Of a stretch of DNA of 33,834 nt, positions 16,755 to 25,329 are shown piece by piece (position 1 is the stretch's first letter; the number at the start of each line of letters is the position of its first letter). The notes beneath the pieces are model-generated. The model was given only the letters and a program-made list of their open reading frames with translations, ran no database searches and had not been told where the DNA came from. The translations under genes were made by a program, and so were the position numbers. The stretch is from NCBI GenBank assembly GCA_013362785.1, contig JABFVM010000520.1:1-33834 (forward strand), given 5' to 3'. The DNA comes from Streptomyces sp. GTDB taxonomy: Bacteria; Actinomycetota; Actinomycetes; Streptomycetales; Streptomycetaceae.

Positions 16755-18575
16755 GTGGCGCGCGACATCGCGGCTCCCCCCGTCCCCACCAACCACCGGG
16801 AACTGGTCTCGTGGGTCAACGAGATCGCTGAACTGACGCAGCCGGACAACGTGGTCTGGTGTGACGGATCCGAGGCCGAGTACGAGCGCCTGTGCGGGGA
16901 GCTCGTCGCGAAGGGCACCTTCCGCAAGCTCGACCCGATCAAGCGCCCCAACTCGTACTACGCCGCCTCCGACCCGACCGACGTCGCCCGCGTCGAGGAC
17001 CGGACCTTCATCTGCTCCGAGAAGGAGGAGGACGCCGGCCCGACGAACCACTGGATGGACCCCGCCGAGATGCGCGAGGTCTTCTCCGGGGACAAGGGCG
17101 TCTTCCGCGGCTCGATGCGCGGCCGGACGATGTACGTCGTGCCGTTCTGCATGGGCCCGCTCGGCTCCAAGCTCTCCGCGATCGGCGTCGAGATCACCGA
17201 CTCGGCGTACGTCGCCGTCTCCATGCGCACCATGACCCGCATGGGTCAGGCGGTCCTGGACGAACTCGGTGACGACGGCTTCTTCGTGAAGGCCGTGCAC
17301 TCCGTCGGCGCCCCGCTGGAGGCCGGCGAGACGGACGTCCCGTGGCCCTGCAACCAGACCAAGTACATCTCCCACTTCCCGGAGAGCCGCGAGATCTGGT
17401 CCTACGGCTCCGGCTACGGCGGCAACGCCCTGCTCGGCAAGAAGTGCTACGCCCTGCGCATCGCGTCGGTGATGGCCCGCGACGAGGGCTGGCTGGCCGA
17501 GCACATGCTGATCCTGAAGCTCACGCCCCCGCAGGGCGAGTCCAAGTACGTGGCGGCGGCCTTCCCCTCCGCGTGCGGCAAGACCAACCTCGCCATGCTG
17601 GAGCCCACGATCTCCGGCTGGACCGTCGAGACGATCGGCGACGACATCGCCTGGATGCGCTTCGGCGAGGACGGCCGCCTCTACGCGATCAACCCCGAGG
17701 CCGGCTTCTTCGGCGTCGCGCCCGGCACCGGTGAGCACACCAACGCCAACGCGATGAAGACGCTGTGGGGCAACTCGGTCTTCACCAACGTCGCCCTCAC
17801 CGACGACAACGACATCTGGTGGGAGGGCATGACGGAGGAGACCCCGGCCCACCTCACCGACTGGAAGGGCAACGACTGGACGCCGTCCGCCGACGTCCCG
17901 GCCGCCCACCCCAACGCCCGCTTCACCGTCCCGGCCTCGCAGTGCCCGATCATCGCGCCCGAGTGGGAGGACCCCAAGGGCGTGCCGATCTCCGCGATCC
18001 TCTTCGGCGGCCGTCGCGCCACCGCCGTACCGCTGGTGACGGAGTCCTTCGACTGGAACCACGGTGTGTTCCTCGGCGCCAACGTGGCCTCCGAGAAGAC
18101 CGCCGCCGCCGAGGGCAAGGTCGGCGAGCTGCGCCGCGACCCGTTCGCCATGCTGCCGTTCTGCGGCTACAACATGGGCGACTACATGGCCCACTGGGTC
18201 GAGGTCGCGCAGGGCAAGGACCCGGCCAAGCTGCCGAAGATCTACTACGTCAACTGGTTCCGCAAGAACGACGAGGGCAAGTTCGTCTGGCCCGGCTTCG
18301 GTGAGAACAGCCGTGTCCTGAAGTGGATCGTCGAGCGCCTCGACGGCAGGGCCGAGGGCGTCGAGACCCCGATCGGCATCCTGCCGGCCAAGGGCGCGCT
18401 GGACACCAACGGCCTCGAACTGGCCGAGTCCGACCTCGACTTCCTCCTCACCGTCGACAAGGAGATCTGGCGCGAGGAGGCGGCGCTCGTCCCCGACCAC
18501 CTCAACACCTTCGGCGATCACACGCCGAAGGAGCTGTGGGACGAGTACCACGCGCTGGTGCAGCGCCTGGGCTGA
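16755..18575 (+). CDS. pckG: Phosphoenolpyruvate carboxykinase, GTP-dependent, 606 aa
   Basis: The enzyme converts oxaloacetate plus GTP to PEP, GDP and CO2, linking the TCA cycle to gluconeogenesis in the cytosol. The active-site loop [12 protein letters not shown] carries Cys274 and the P-loop Lys276, typical of the GTP class, and is followed by GDDIAWMRF (kinase-2 acidic pair). [20 protein letters not shown] and [13 protein letters not shown] blocks also match, and 606 aa is the normal length. GTG 16755 is preceded by TAGGAGC with five to six bases of spacing. It stands alone with a long upstream regulatory region and a hairpin-rich downstream region, consistent with a separately regulated anaplerotic gene. 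Confidence 0.97.
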   Translation: MARDIAAPPVPTNHRELVSWVNEIAELTQPDNVVWCDGSEAEYERLCGELVAKGTFRKLDPIKRPNSYYAASDPTDVARVEDRTFICSEKEEDAGPTNHWMDPAEMREVFSGDKGVFRGSMRGRTMYVVPFCMGPLGSKLSAIGVEITDSAYVAVSMRTMTRMGQAVLDELGDDGFFVKAVHSVGAPLEAGETDVPWPCNQTKYISHFPESREIWSYGSGYGGNALLGKKCYALRIASVMARDEGWLAEHMLILKLTPPQGESKYVAAAFPSACGKTNLAMLEPTISGWTVETIGDDIAWMRFGEDGRLYAINPEAGFFGVAPGTGEHTNANAMKTLWGNSVFTNVALTDDNDIWWEGMTEETPAHLTDWKGNDWTPSADVPAAHPNARFTVPASQCPIIAPEWEDPKGVPISAILFGGRRATAVPLVTESFDWNHGVFLGANVASEKTAAAEGKVGELRRDPFAMLPFCGYNMGDYMAHWVEVAQGKDPAKLPKIYYVNWFRKNDEGKFVWPGFGENSRVLKWIVERLDGRAEGVETPIGILPAKGALDTNGLELAESDLDFLLTVDKEIWREEAALVPDHLNTFGDHTPKELWDEYHALVQRLG

Positions 18576-18659
18576 CGCCCTCATCCGAACTCCGCGGCCG
18601 GTTGGGATTGCCCTGACCAGTGATCGTCACGGCCGGCCGCGGTGTGAACCGGCGAGGTT

Positions 18660-18677
18660 CCGTACAACGACGTACGG
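18660..18677. terminator. Hairpin downstream of PEP carboxykinase
   Basis: CCGTAC-AACGAC-GTACGG is a perfect 6-bp stem 85 bases after the stop codon. It is the first of several stacked palindromes between the convergent genes. Confidence 0.5.
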
Positions 18678-18683
18678 GGCTGT

Positions 18684-18735
18684 GGGCCTGCCGCGATCAC
18701 CCCGTCCGCCCCGACGGGACGACAGCGGCAGGCCC
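18684..18735. terminator. Long two-part stem-loop downstream of PEP carboxykinase
   Basis: An outer perfect 11-bp stem, GGGCCTGCCGC (18684-18694) with GCGGCAGGCCC (18725-18735), encloses 6-base internal loops on each side. Inside is a perfect inner 6-bp stem CCCGTC/GACGGG (18701-18718) with a CGCCCC loop. This very stable structure is likely a terminator, or a structured repeat, serving the convergent pair. Confidence 0.65.
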
Positions 18736-18774
18736 TCGCCTGTGTGTGCTGAGTGCCGGGTGCGGGTGCGTTGT

Positions 18775-18834
18775 GGCTGGTCGCGCCCGCGCGGCGGAGC
18801 CGCATATCGATACAGCCCCCGCCCCTTTAGGGCG
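18775..18834. repeat. Streptomyces-type palindromic intergenic repeat (degenerate copy)
   Basis: The block starts with GGCTGGTCGCGC (18775-18786), a 12-base core shared with the copies at 23300 and 33206. It continues with a GCGGC-GGA-GCCGC hairpin (18791-18803) and ends with CGCCC-CTTTA-GGGCG (18820-18834). The last hairpin lies just beyond the stop codon of the minus-strand gene at 18840 and may act as its terminator. Confidence 0.6.
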
Positions 18835-18839
18835 CGTTA

Positions 18840-19439
18840 CTACGAGCGGTCTTCCAAGTAGCGGGTGTGGGACTCCTGGCGCCTTGCCTCCGTCTCTCTC
18901 AGAGCCGCTGCCAGGCTCTCCGCCTCCTTCTTCAGCAAGCCCAGCTGCCTCTCCAGATGCAGTTCCGGTGATTCGCCACCCGGCGACATCCGTGTCCACC
19001 ACCGTGTTCGTACGAAACTGTCCACGGCCTCGGGCAGATCGCGCCGCACGATACGGCTGAGCACATGCACGCCGTCCGGATCATGCGCGAGCAGCTCGGC
19101 CACCCAGCCCTTGTCGAGCAGCGCGGCCAGCAGTTCGGTGAGTTCGCGCAGGCGGGCGGCGGCCGTGACCGACAGCTCCACGTCCGTCAGGTAGCCGCGC
19201 AGCTTCTCGAAGTCGCCGCGCAGTTCGTCCAGTTGGGCGGAGGGGTCCGGGAAGTCGGGCAGCGCGGGGCGTTCCGGTGGGGCGATCAGTGCGCCCGCGC
19301 CGTAGAGGCCCGCGACCACGACGGGCCAGTACGGGCCCGCCACCCCCGTGAAGGTCAGCACCAGGCCGACCAGACCGCACCCGCTCCCGGCGATGTTCTT
19401 GCGGGACTCCAGGTACGCCACTGCCTTACTGGTAGCCAC
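18840..19439 (-). CDS. Small membrane/coiled-coil protein of the TelA-vWA operon, 199 aa
   Basis: Two close hydrophobic segments lie near the N-terminus (about residues 17-52, GLVGLVLTFTGVAGPYWPVVVAG). A mostly helical, charged cytoplasmic region follows, with a likely coiled coil at the end (LERQLGLLKKEAESLAAALRETEARR). It has no recognised domain. GTG 19439 overlaps the end of the vWA gene by 14 bp, so it is the last gene of the operon. Function is unknown. By context it may be a membrane partner or scaffold for the TelA and vWA proteins. Confidence 0.82.
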   Translation of the reverse strand: MATSKAVAYLESRKNIAGSGCGLVGLVLTFTGVAGPYWPVVVAGLYGAGALIAPPERPALPDFPDPSAQLDELRGDFEKLRGYLTDVELSVTAAARLRELTELLAALLDKGWVAELLAHDPDGVHVLSRIVRRDLPEAVDSFVRTRWWTRMSPGGESPELHLERQLGLLKKEAESLAAALRETEARRQESHTRYLEDRS

Positions 19440-20964
19440 GGATCTCCTCGAAGGCGCCGTCCAGTGAGCCCTCCTGGGCGTCGAAGAGGCGGCCGCCGGT
19501 CAGCTCGGCGATGTTCTCCAGTTCGGATTTGCTGGAGTCGCCGAAGAGGATGGGGAAGACGGGCGTCGCGCGCCGGTCGCGGTCCAGGCCGACGTAGAAG
19601 GCGTGGAAGTCGGCGGAATCGGCGCCGGCGGTGTTCTCGCCGTCCGTCATCAGCACGATCGACGTGAAGGTGTCCCGTCCGGTGCCGAGATGGTCGTACG
19701 CCTTCTCCAGCGAGGTGTAGATCGCGGTGTCGCCCTCGGCGGACAGTGCCTCGGTGTCCTCGCGGATCCCGTCAAGGCCGGACTTCGGGTCGGCCGGCTC
19801 CACGACATGGGTGCGTACGCTCTTCACGCCCGACCCGAAGGGCATCAGGGTGACCTCCTCGCGTTCGCGGAAGTCGGCGGTGAGGTCGGTGAGCGACTGC
19901 TTCAGCTGCTCCAGGCGGTCGCCCTCCATCGAGCCGGAGGTGTCGAGGACGTAGACGGTCCTGGACGGGCGGCGCAGCTCGTTCTCGTACGAGTCGAGCA
20001 GGCCGTCGGCGACGGAACGGCTGCCCGGGAAGGGCAGTTCGCGGCGTCGGCTGTCGTCGAGGCCGGACGCGGGCCGGACGGAGGGGACGACGGGGCGGCG
20101 ACGGGTGCGCTCGGTGATCAGCCGCTGGAGGCCGTCGGTGCGCAGAGCCTCGGTGACGCGGCGGACGTCCTCGCGGGTCGCGGCGTCGGTGGAGGCGAGG
20201 GAGGAGAGCGGGTAGTCGGCGGTGACGACGCCGTCCTTGGGGCGGATCACGGTCAGGCCCGGGATGCCTTTGAGGACGGACTCGTAGTTGAGGAGGGCGT
20301 CGACGTTCCCGCGCCGCTTGTAGGCGCTCGCCAGCCAGCCCGACGACCCCGATGTCAGCTTCTGCCCCTTGAAGAACTCCTTCAGACGGGGCGTGGCCTT
20401 GCCGACGTCGGCGTCGGTGAGCGCGGACTGAGCGCCGGAGAGGGCCGAGGCGACGGAGACGAGGGTGGCGAAGCCGGAGTTGGAGCGGGCCGGGTCGGTC
20501 ATGCCGTAGGTCAGCCTGCCGTCCTGGACGGCCTGTTCGATCTGCGACCAGGTGACAGCGTCAGGCTTCCAGCCCAGCGTGCCGAGGGCCGTGGTCCTGA
20601 CCCCGATGGCGACCGGGCTCGACATCACCGGCGTCTCCGACACGACCTTCCTCGCCGCTTCCGGCCGTAGCCGCAGATAGTCGTTGGAGGACAGCCACAG
20701 CGCGTCGTACCGCCCGTCCGCCTTGCCCTTGGCCAGCAGTTCCACGGCGTCGAGGGTGCCCATGTAGGTGGGCCGGAGCTTGATGCCGGTGTCGTCGGCG
20801 ATCCGGTCGAACACGGGGGTCATGTCGCTGAGCTCGCTGGAGGCGAGGACCCGAAGGGTGCCCGGCTGTGGGCCGTTGTCCGGCTTGTCGGTCGTGTGCG
20901 GCGAGGTGCAGGCGGTCAGCAGGCCCACCGCGGCGAGCGCGGCGGCGAGAAGTCGTGCTCTCAT
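19426..20964 (-). CDS. Substrate-binding/von Willebrand factor A lipoprotein, 512 aa
   Basis: The lipoprotein signal is LLAAALAAVGLLTAC with the lipobox Cys near residue 19, so it should be anchored outside the membrane. Residues about 35-300 look like a type-2 periplasmic-binding fold (TLRVLASSELSDMTPVFDRI, GTLDAVELLAKGKADGRYD). The C-terminal vWA domain has an intact MIDAS: DTSGS from Asp341, the Thr in GDTAIYTS and the Asp in MTDGENT. ATG 20964 overlaps the telA stop (ATGA) with GGAGGG about ten bases before it. A ligand-binding domain joined to a metal-dependent adhesion domain suggests an assembly or chaperone-like role at the envelope. The ligand is unknown. Confidence 0.88.
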   Translation of the reverse strand: MRARLLAAALAAVGLLTACTSPHTTDKPDNGPQPGTLRVLASSELSDMTPVFDRIADDTGIKLRPTYMGTLDAVELLAKGKADGRYDALWLSSNDYLRLRPEAARKVVSETPVMSSPVAIGVRTTALGTLGWKPDAVTWSQIEQAVQDGRLTYGMTDPARSNSGFATLVSVASALSGAQSALTDADVGKATPRLKEFFKGQKLTSGSSGWLASAYKRRGNVDALLNYESVLKGIPGLTVIRPKDGVVTADYPLSSLASTDAATREDVRRVTEALRTDGLQRLITERTRRRPVVPSVRPASGLDDSRRRELPFPGSRSVADGLLDSYENELRRPSRTVYVLDTSGSMEGDRLEQLKQSLTDLTADFREREEVTLMPFGSGVKSVRTHVVEPADPKSGLDGIREDTEALSAEGDTAIYTSLEKAYDHLGTGRDTFTSIVLMTDGENTAGADSADFHAFYVGLDRDRRATPVFPILFGDSSKSELENIAELTGGRLFDAQEGSLDGAFEEIRGYQ

Positions 20965-22136
20965 CCGAGCCCACCCTCCAGCGCGCCCTGCGAACGGCTG
21001 CGCTCCAGGTAGCCGCTCGCGTGCTGCAGTTCGGCGGTCAGGTTCTCCACCGTCGCGGCCATCGCCTCGGTCGCCTGGACCTTGTAGGAGTCGATGGCGT
21101 CGAGGGTGCGGTAGATCTGCTGGAAGGCGCTGCGCAGGGTCTCCGCCCCCACCGCCGGGTCGGCGGCGATGCGCTGGATCTCGCCGCTCTGCGTGGCGAG
21201 CATCTCGGCGTTGCCCCGGATGAGGTCCTCGGTGGTCCCGCGCAGGGCGTTGACCTGCTCGATGACCTTCTTCTGGTTGTCGAGCGCCGAGGCCAGCATC
21301 ACGGAGATGCGCAGCGCCGAGACGGTCGTGGTCGCGGCCCGGTCGACGCCCTTGATCAGCTCGTCGTTGTTGCGCCGTACGACGTCCATGGCGAGGTATC
21401 CCTGTGCGCACACCGCGAGCTGGGTGAGCAGGTCCTGGTGCTTCTGCCGGACCGGGAAGAGGATGTCGGCCCGCAGACCGTCGGCCTGCTGAGGGTCGAT
21501 GACCTGGCCGATGTGCTGCTCGACGGCCGTGTCCAGGGCCTCGGTCAGCACCACATACTCCTGAAGCTTGCCCATGGTCTCCCAGAGCCGCACCCGCTCC
21601 GTCTGCAGTGCCGCGTTGTCCCGCCGCAGCTCGTCCTGCCCGCCCCGCAGCGACCCCACGATCTTGTTCAGGGTCCCCTGCGCGGAGGCGTACTTGGCGA
21701 CATGGTCGCGCAGCTTGTTGCCGCCCGGCAGCCGCGACAGGAACTTCCTCCCCTTCGAGGCGGGCAGGTCCCGCGGGTCCAGGTCCTCGACCACCCGGCG
21801 CAGTTCCACCAGCGATCCGGCGACCTGCGACTGGGCGTCCCCGCCCTTGTCGGGCAGGCTGCGGACGGTGCGCTCCAGCATCCGGTTGGACTGGGCGGCG
21901 GCGGTCCGCATCTCACCCGCCCCCAGCGCGGTGATCTCCCCGACCTTGCCGGCGAACTCGGGGGAGCGGGCGTCGAGCGCCGCGAGCCCCTCGACATAGG
22001 CGGAGGCCTTGTCGGTCATCTCCGTACGGACGCCGTCGTCGACCGGGACGAGCCCGCCGGCCTTCTCCCGCGGCACGGCGGCCACGGGCTCGGGCGGCGT
22101 AAGGACGAAGGTGTCGTAGTTGTCGTTGCTGCTCAT
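20961..22136 (-). CDS. TelA-family toxic anion resistance protein, 391 aa
   Basis: Length and composition match the TelA/KlaA family: long amphipathic helices with few hydrophobic spans, and blocks such as LDPRDLP, LFPVRQKHQDLLTQLAVCAQGYLAMDVVRRNNDELIKGVDRA in the centre. The family is named for plasmid tellurite resistance, but chromosomal members are widespread and their biochemical role is unclear. Start ATG 22136 has GGGGGG nine bases upstream. It follows the binding-protein gene by 15 bp and overlaps the vWA gene, firmly placing it in the operon. There is no TerC/TerD partner in the window, so this is not a classical Ter module. Confidence 0.9.
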   Translation of the reverse strand: MSSNDNYDTFVLTPPEPVAAVPREKAGGLVPVDDGVRTEMTDKASAYVEGLAALDARSPEFAGKVGEITALGAGEMRTAAAQSNRMLERTVRSLPDKGGDAQSQVAGSLVELRRVVEDLDPRDLPASKGRKFLSRLPGGNKLRDHVAKYASAQGTLNKIVGSLRGGQDELRRDNAALQTERVRLWETMGKLQEYVVLTEALDTAVEQHIGQVIDPQQADGLRADILFPVRQKHQDLLTQLAVCAQGYLAMDVVRRNNDELIKGVDRAATTTVSALRISVMLASALDNQKKVIEQVNALRGTTEDLIRGNAEMLATQSGEIQRIAADPAVGAETLRSAFQQIYRTLDAIDSYKVQATEAMAATVENLTAELQHASGYLERSRSQGALEGGLG

Positions 22137-22151
22137 GTGCTGGTGCCCCCC

Positions 22152-23216
22152 TTATCCGCGCGCCCGTCGCGCCAGTTCGCGCAGCACCTTGGAGGTGGGC
22201 ACGGGCGCCTGACGGACGTCGGTCAGTTGCTGCTTGAGGTAGGTGGTGTCCGAGGCGAACTCGGCGGCCTCGCCCTGCGGGCGGAACCCGTGCCGGGCCT
22301 CCAGCTTGCGCAACTGCGGGTCGGCGGCGAGGAGTTCGGCGACGGCTCGGCCGTTCTCGGTGAGCGGTACGACGGTGTGGTCGCTGTTCACCGTGGTGTC
22401 CGGGTAGAGGACGACCAGGTCGTCGGGCTGCTGCCCCTCCGCCAGCAGCGAGGCGACCTGGGACTCGTAGACCACGACCAGCGGATTGCCGGCCCCGCTG
22501 ACGAAGTCCCGGAACACGGCATCACTGCTGGACTGCTGCGCGCCCTGCACACTGACCAGCTTGTGCAGCAGGGGCGCGGTGCGGTCCATCTCCTTCGCGT
22601 CGACGACGACCTTGCCGCCGTTCTCGACGTAGGAGGCGGCGGCCAGATAGAGGGCGCCGGAGTTGGAGGTCTCGGGGTCGGTGCTGGACAGGAAGAGCGT
22701 CCCCGTCAACTCCCCGTACTTCCCCGCCCCCTTGAGCCGCTGCCAGGTGCGGTCGGCGCGGGCGGCGTCCAGATAGGCGGCCATCTCGAAGGTGCCGCGG
22801 TGTTCGGTGTCCAGCGTGGCGAGCCGGTTGGCCGCGAGCACCTCGGCGGCGTTCCTGTGCGCCACGACGACGAGGGGCGAGTAGAAGGGGCGGGGGAGTG
22901 TCCCCGTCACCTGGTACTTGGCGGCGAGCTCACGGGCCGGCGCCTGACTCGACGGCAGCGCGAGGTCGTACCCCTTGAGGTTCAGCCCCTCCATGGCCCA
23001 GGACCCGGAGGTCTCGGCCTTCACGGTGTAGCCCTTGGCGGCCAGGGCCTTCACCACGTCGGCATCCGCGAAGAACTCCGCCTTCTCGGACCCGATCACC
23101 ATCCGCACGGTCTTCGTTGCCGTGCCCTTGTCCCCATCACTACGGCCCGCCACGACGGCAACCACCACGCCACCGATCAGCAACACCGCGAGGACGATCC
23201 CTGCGATACGTCTCAC
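22152..23216 (-). CDS. Membrane-anchored binding-protein-like protein, first gene of the TelA operon, 354 aa
   Basis: The N-terminal segment RRIAGIVLAVLLIGGVVVAVVAG acts as a signal anchor with no lipobox Cys. The rest resembles a type-2 periplasmic binding fold: RMVIGSEKAEFF at the start, a hinge-like LVVVAHRN, and VVYESQVASLLAE. It is distantly similar in plan to the binding half of the vWA lipoprotein two genes downstream. The frame remains open to a TTG at 23297, but that extension runs into a dispersed repeat, so GTG 23216 is chosen, without a good Shine-Dalgarno. No ABC transporter partner is present, so transport is unlikely to be its role. Confidence 0.8.
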   Translation of the reverse strand: MRRIAGIVLAVLLIGGVVVAVVAGRSDGDKGTATKTVRMVIGSEKAEFFADADVVKALAAKGYTVKAETSGSWAMEGLNLKGYDLALPSSQAPARELAAKYQVTGTLPRPFYSPLVVVAHRNAAEVLAANRLATLDTEHRGTFEMAAYLDAARADRTWQRLKGAGKYGELTGTLFLSSTDPETSNSGALYLAAASYVENGGKVVVDAKEMDRTAPLLHKLVSVQGAQQSSSDAVFRDFVSGAGNPLVVVYESQVASLLAEGQQPDDLVVLYPDTTVNSDHTVVPLTENGRAVAELLAADPQLRKLEARHGFRPQGEAAEFASDTTYLKQQLTDVRQAPVPTSKVLRELARRARG

Positions 23217-23299
23217 GCCGGGGAGAGTGCTCGCGGAATCCAACGTTCCCCGGCGAGGCGGGTGAACAAGGGGTGTCGTACTGGTCCCGGTACGCAACT

Positions 23300-23335
23300 A
23301 CGCCCCAAGGGGCGCGGGGAACTGCGCGACCAGCC
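23300..23335 (+). repeat. Dispersed palindromic repeat, copy 2
   Basis: A 36-bp block begins with the perfect hairpin CGCCCC-AA-GGGGCG (23301-23314), continues GGGAACTGCGCGACCAGCC and is identical, in inverted orientation, to 33206-33241. From memory, strings of this kind are very common between Streptomyces genes. Confidence 0.8.
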
Positions 23336-23417
23336 ACAGACAACAGTCAGCCGCGACACGACAGCAGGCCCAACGGCGAAGGCGAAAGTCGGCCAAGGCC
23401 AACGCAGTGCCGTGGCT

Positions 23418-23455
23418 CCCGGTCCGCGCGTCGCTGCGGGTGCACGCGGACCGGG
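23418..23455 (-). terminator. Hairpin terminator of the 140-aa hypothetical gene
   Basis: CCCGGTCCGCG-N16-CGCGGACCGGG has perfect 11-bp arms and sits 16 bases past the stop codon at 23472. Confidence 0.75.
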
Positions 23456-23471
23456 GCCGTCCAGGGGGGCG

Positions 23472-23894
23472 TCAGCCGACGCCGGTCAGCTCCTGCGGCT
23501 CAGCCTGCGCAGCGGCATGCGCATCCATCCGCTGAGCGGCGAGAATCGCGGCAGCGGTATCGGCGCGAGACGCGGCAACGACCAGCGCCCGCCCGGCAAG
23601 GGCATGCGCCCGACGATGCAGCGCGGCAACCCTCGCCTCACCGCCGGAGGCACTCGCGCGGGCGGGCGTAAGTCCTCCCCGCAGCCGGGCCACCTGCTCG
23701 GAGAGCCGCGCAGCGGCCGAGTCGAGGTCGGCGGAAGCCGCGAGCCCACGGATCTCGTCCGTCACGGCGAGCAGCGCCGCGAGGTGCCCCGCGAGCTGGA
23801 TGTCCAGCTCCTCCTCACGCGACCGGTGCGGGAAGTCGGACGTGGTGCCGGCCATCGTGGTGTGGACCGACTTGGTGCGGATCGGTTCGTACAT
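23472..23894 (-). CDS. Ala-rich hypothetical protein, 140 aa
   Basis: I recognise no family. The first 30 residues are polar (MYEPIRTKSVHTTMAGTTSD). The rest is Ala/Arg-rich and predicted helical, with heptad-like stretches (ELDIQLAGHLAALLAVTDEIRGLA) and no membrane segment or signal peptide. The coding call rests on a good GGAGG eight bases before ATG 23894, strong G/C third positions, a promoter-like region with a dyad upstream and a terminator just downstream. It is an isolated monocistronic gene between the TelA operon and alaA. Confidence 0.72.
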   Translation of the reverse strand: MYEPIRTKSVHTTMAGTTSDFPHRSREEELDIQLAGHLAALLAVTDEIRGLAASADLDSAAARLSEQVARLRGGLTPARASASGGEARVAALHRRAHALAGRALVVAASRADTAAAILAAQRMDAHAAAQAEPQELTGVG

Positions 23895-23934
23895 GGGGAT
23901 GGCCTCCTGTGCTCCGACAGGAAACCATCCTAGC

Positions 23935-23949
23935 TTAGATTTCGTCTAA
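23935..23949. promoter_or_regulatory. AT-rich operator-like dyad upstream of the 140-aa gene
   Basis: TTAGA-N5-TCTAA is a perfect inverted repeat immediately upstream of a possible -10 (TAGGAT on the minus strand), so it would lie between -35 and -10. Small AT-rich dyads of this shape are typical of Fur/PerR- or MarR-like repressors. The regulator is unknown. Confidence 0.5.
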
Positions 23950-23991
23950 AGTTGCGCGCTTCACAAAACAGGACTGCCCGCACACGCACTG

Positions 23992-25203
23992 TCACGGCTG
24001 GCTGTACCCGTCGAGGAACCGCCCGATCCGCCCCACCGCGTCCCGCAGATCCGTGACCGTCGGCAGGGTCACCACCCGGAAGTGGTCCGACTCCGGCCAG
24101 TTGAAGCCCGAGCCCTGGACGACCATGATCTTCTCGCGGCGCAGCAGGTCCAGGACCATCTGCCGGTCGTCCTTGATCTTGAAGACCTTGGGGTCCAGGC
24201 GCGGGAAGAGATACAGCGCCCCCTTCGGTCGTACGCACGTCACGCCGGGGATCTGCGTCAGCAGCTCGTACGCGACATCCCGCTGCTCCTTCAGCCGCCC
24301 GCCGGGCAGCACCAGGTCATTGATGGACTGACGCCCGCTGAGCGCGGCCACGACCCCGTGCTGACCGGGCATGTTCGCGCACAGCCGCATGTTCGCGAGG
24401 ATGGTGAGGCCCTCGATATAGGACTCGGCGTGGGCGCGCGGGCCCGAGATCGACATCCAGCCCACCCGGTAGCCGGCGACGCGGTAGGCCTTCGACATGC
24501 CGTTGAAGGTGAGGGTGAGCAGGTCGGGGGCGACGGCGGCGGTCGGGGTGTGGGTGGCGCCGTCGTAGAGGATCTTGTCGTAGATCTCGTCGGAGCAGAC
24601 GAGGAGGTTGTGCCGCCGGGCGATGTCCGTCAGCCCCCGCAGCATGGCCTCGTCGTAGACGGCCCCCGTCGGGTTGTTGGGGTTGATGATGACGATGGCC
24701 TTGGTGCGGTCGGTGACCTTGCGCTCGATGTCGGCGAGGTCGGGCATCCAGTCGGACTGCTCGTCGCACCGGTAGTGGACGGCGGTGCCGCCGGACAGCG
24801 ACACGGCGGCGGTCCACAGGGGGTAGTCGGGGGCCGGGACCAGCACCTCGTCCCCGTCGTCCAGCAGGCCCTGCATCGCCATCACGATCAGCTCGGAGAC
24901 GCCGTTGCCGATGAAGACGTGCTCGACGTCGGTCTCGATGCCGAGGGTCTGGTTGTGCATGACGACGGCCCGGCGCGCGGCCAGCAGGCCCTTCGCGTCG
25001 CCGTAGCCATGGGCCGTCGACACGTTGCGGAGGACGTCCTCCAGGATCTCGGGCGGACACTCGAAGCCGAACGCCGCCGGGTTGCCGGTGTTCAGCTTGA
25101 GGATCCGATGCCCTGCCGATTCAAGCCGCATCGCCTCCTCAAGAACCGGGCCCCGGATCTCGTAACAGACGTTGGCGAGCTTGGTCGACTGGATCACCTG
25201 CAT
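23992..25203 (-). CDS. alaA: Alanine aminotransferase, AlaA/AlaT type (PLP class I), 403 aa
   Basis: The protein matches E. coli AlaA closely along its length, from memory. Shared blocks are LANVCYEIRGPVLEEAMRLE, LVPAPDYPLWTAAVSLSGG, IINPNNPTGAVY, SDEIYDKILYDGA and FNGMSKAYRVAGYR, in which Lys238 is the PLP-binding residue, ending DHFRVVTLP. It should interconvert pyruvate/glutamate and alanine/2-oxoglutarate in the cytosol. Start: ATG 25203 matches the family N-terminus. The frame is open further upstream but without a Shine-Dalgarno. TAAGCT at 25218-25213 could be a -10, which would make the mRNA nearly leaderless. It is divergent from the Ser/Asp-rich membrane protein. Confidence 0.95.
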   Translation of the reverse strand: MQVIQSTKLANVCYEIRGPVLEEAMRLESAGHRILKLNTGNPAAFGFECPPEILEDVLRNVSTAHGYGDAKGLLAARRAVVMHNQTLGIETDVEHVFIGNGVSELIVMAMQGLLDDGDEVLVPAPDYPLWTAAVSLSGGTAVHYRCDEQSDWMPDLADIERKVTDRTKAIVIINPNNPTGAVYDEAMLRGLTDIARRHNLLVCSDEIYDKILYDGATHTPTAAVAPDLLTLTFNGMSKAYRVAGYRVGWMSISGPRAHAESYIEGLTILANMRLCANMPGQHGVVAALSGRQSINDLVLPGGRLKEQRDVAYELLTQIPGVTCVRPKGALYLFPRLDPKVFKIKDDRQMVLDLLRREKIMVVQGSGFNWPESDHFRVVTLPTVTDLRDAVGRIGRFLDGYSQP

Positions 25204-25329
25204 GTCATGGAGCTTACGGCCCGGTAACGCCCCTTGGACCGTGTTTTCCGACACGTGAGACGCGGGGGTTTGTGCTGTTATCAGCGGTAGCTGTCCCACA
25301 GGTCTCCTCCGTCTCTACAATGCGCGGTC

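Noticed and set aside
18840..22136. A classical tellurite resistance (Ter) module.
   Set aside because: Only TelA belongs to that naming. No TerB, TerC, TerD or TerZ relatives are present, so resistance should not be assumed.
23217..23297. A 27-residue N-terminal extension (TTG start) of the binding-protein gene.
   Set aside because: It runs into the dispersed repeat and lacks a Shine-Dalgarno. The membrane anchor starts right after GTG 23216.
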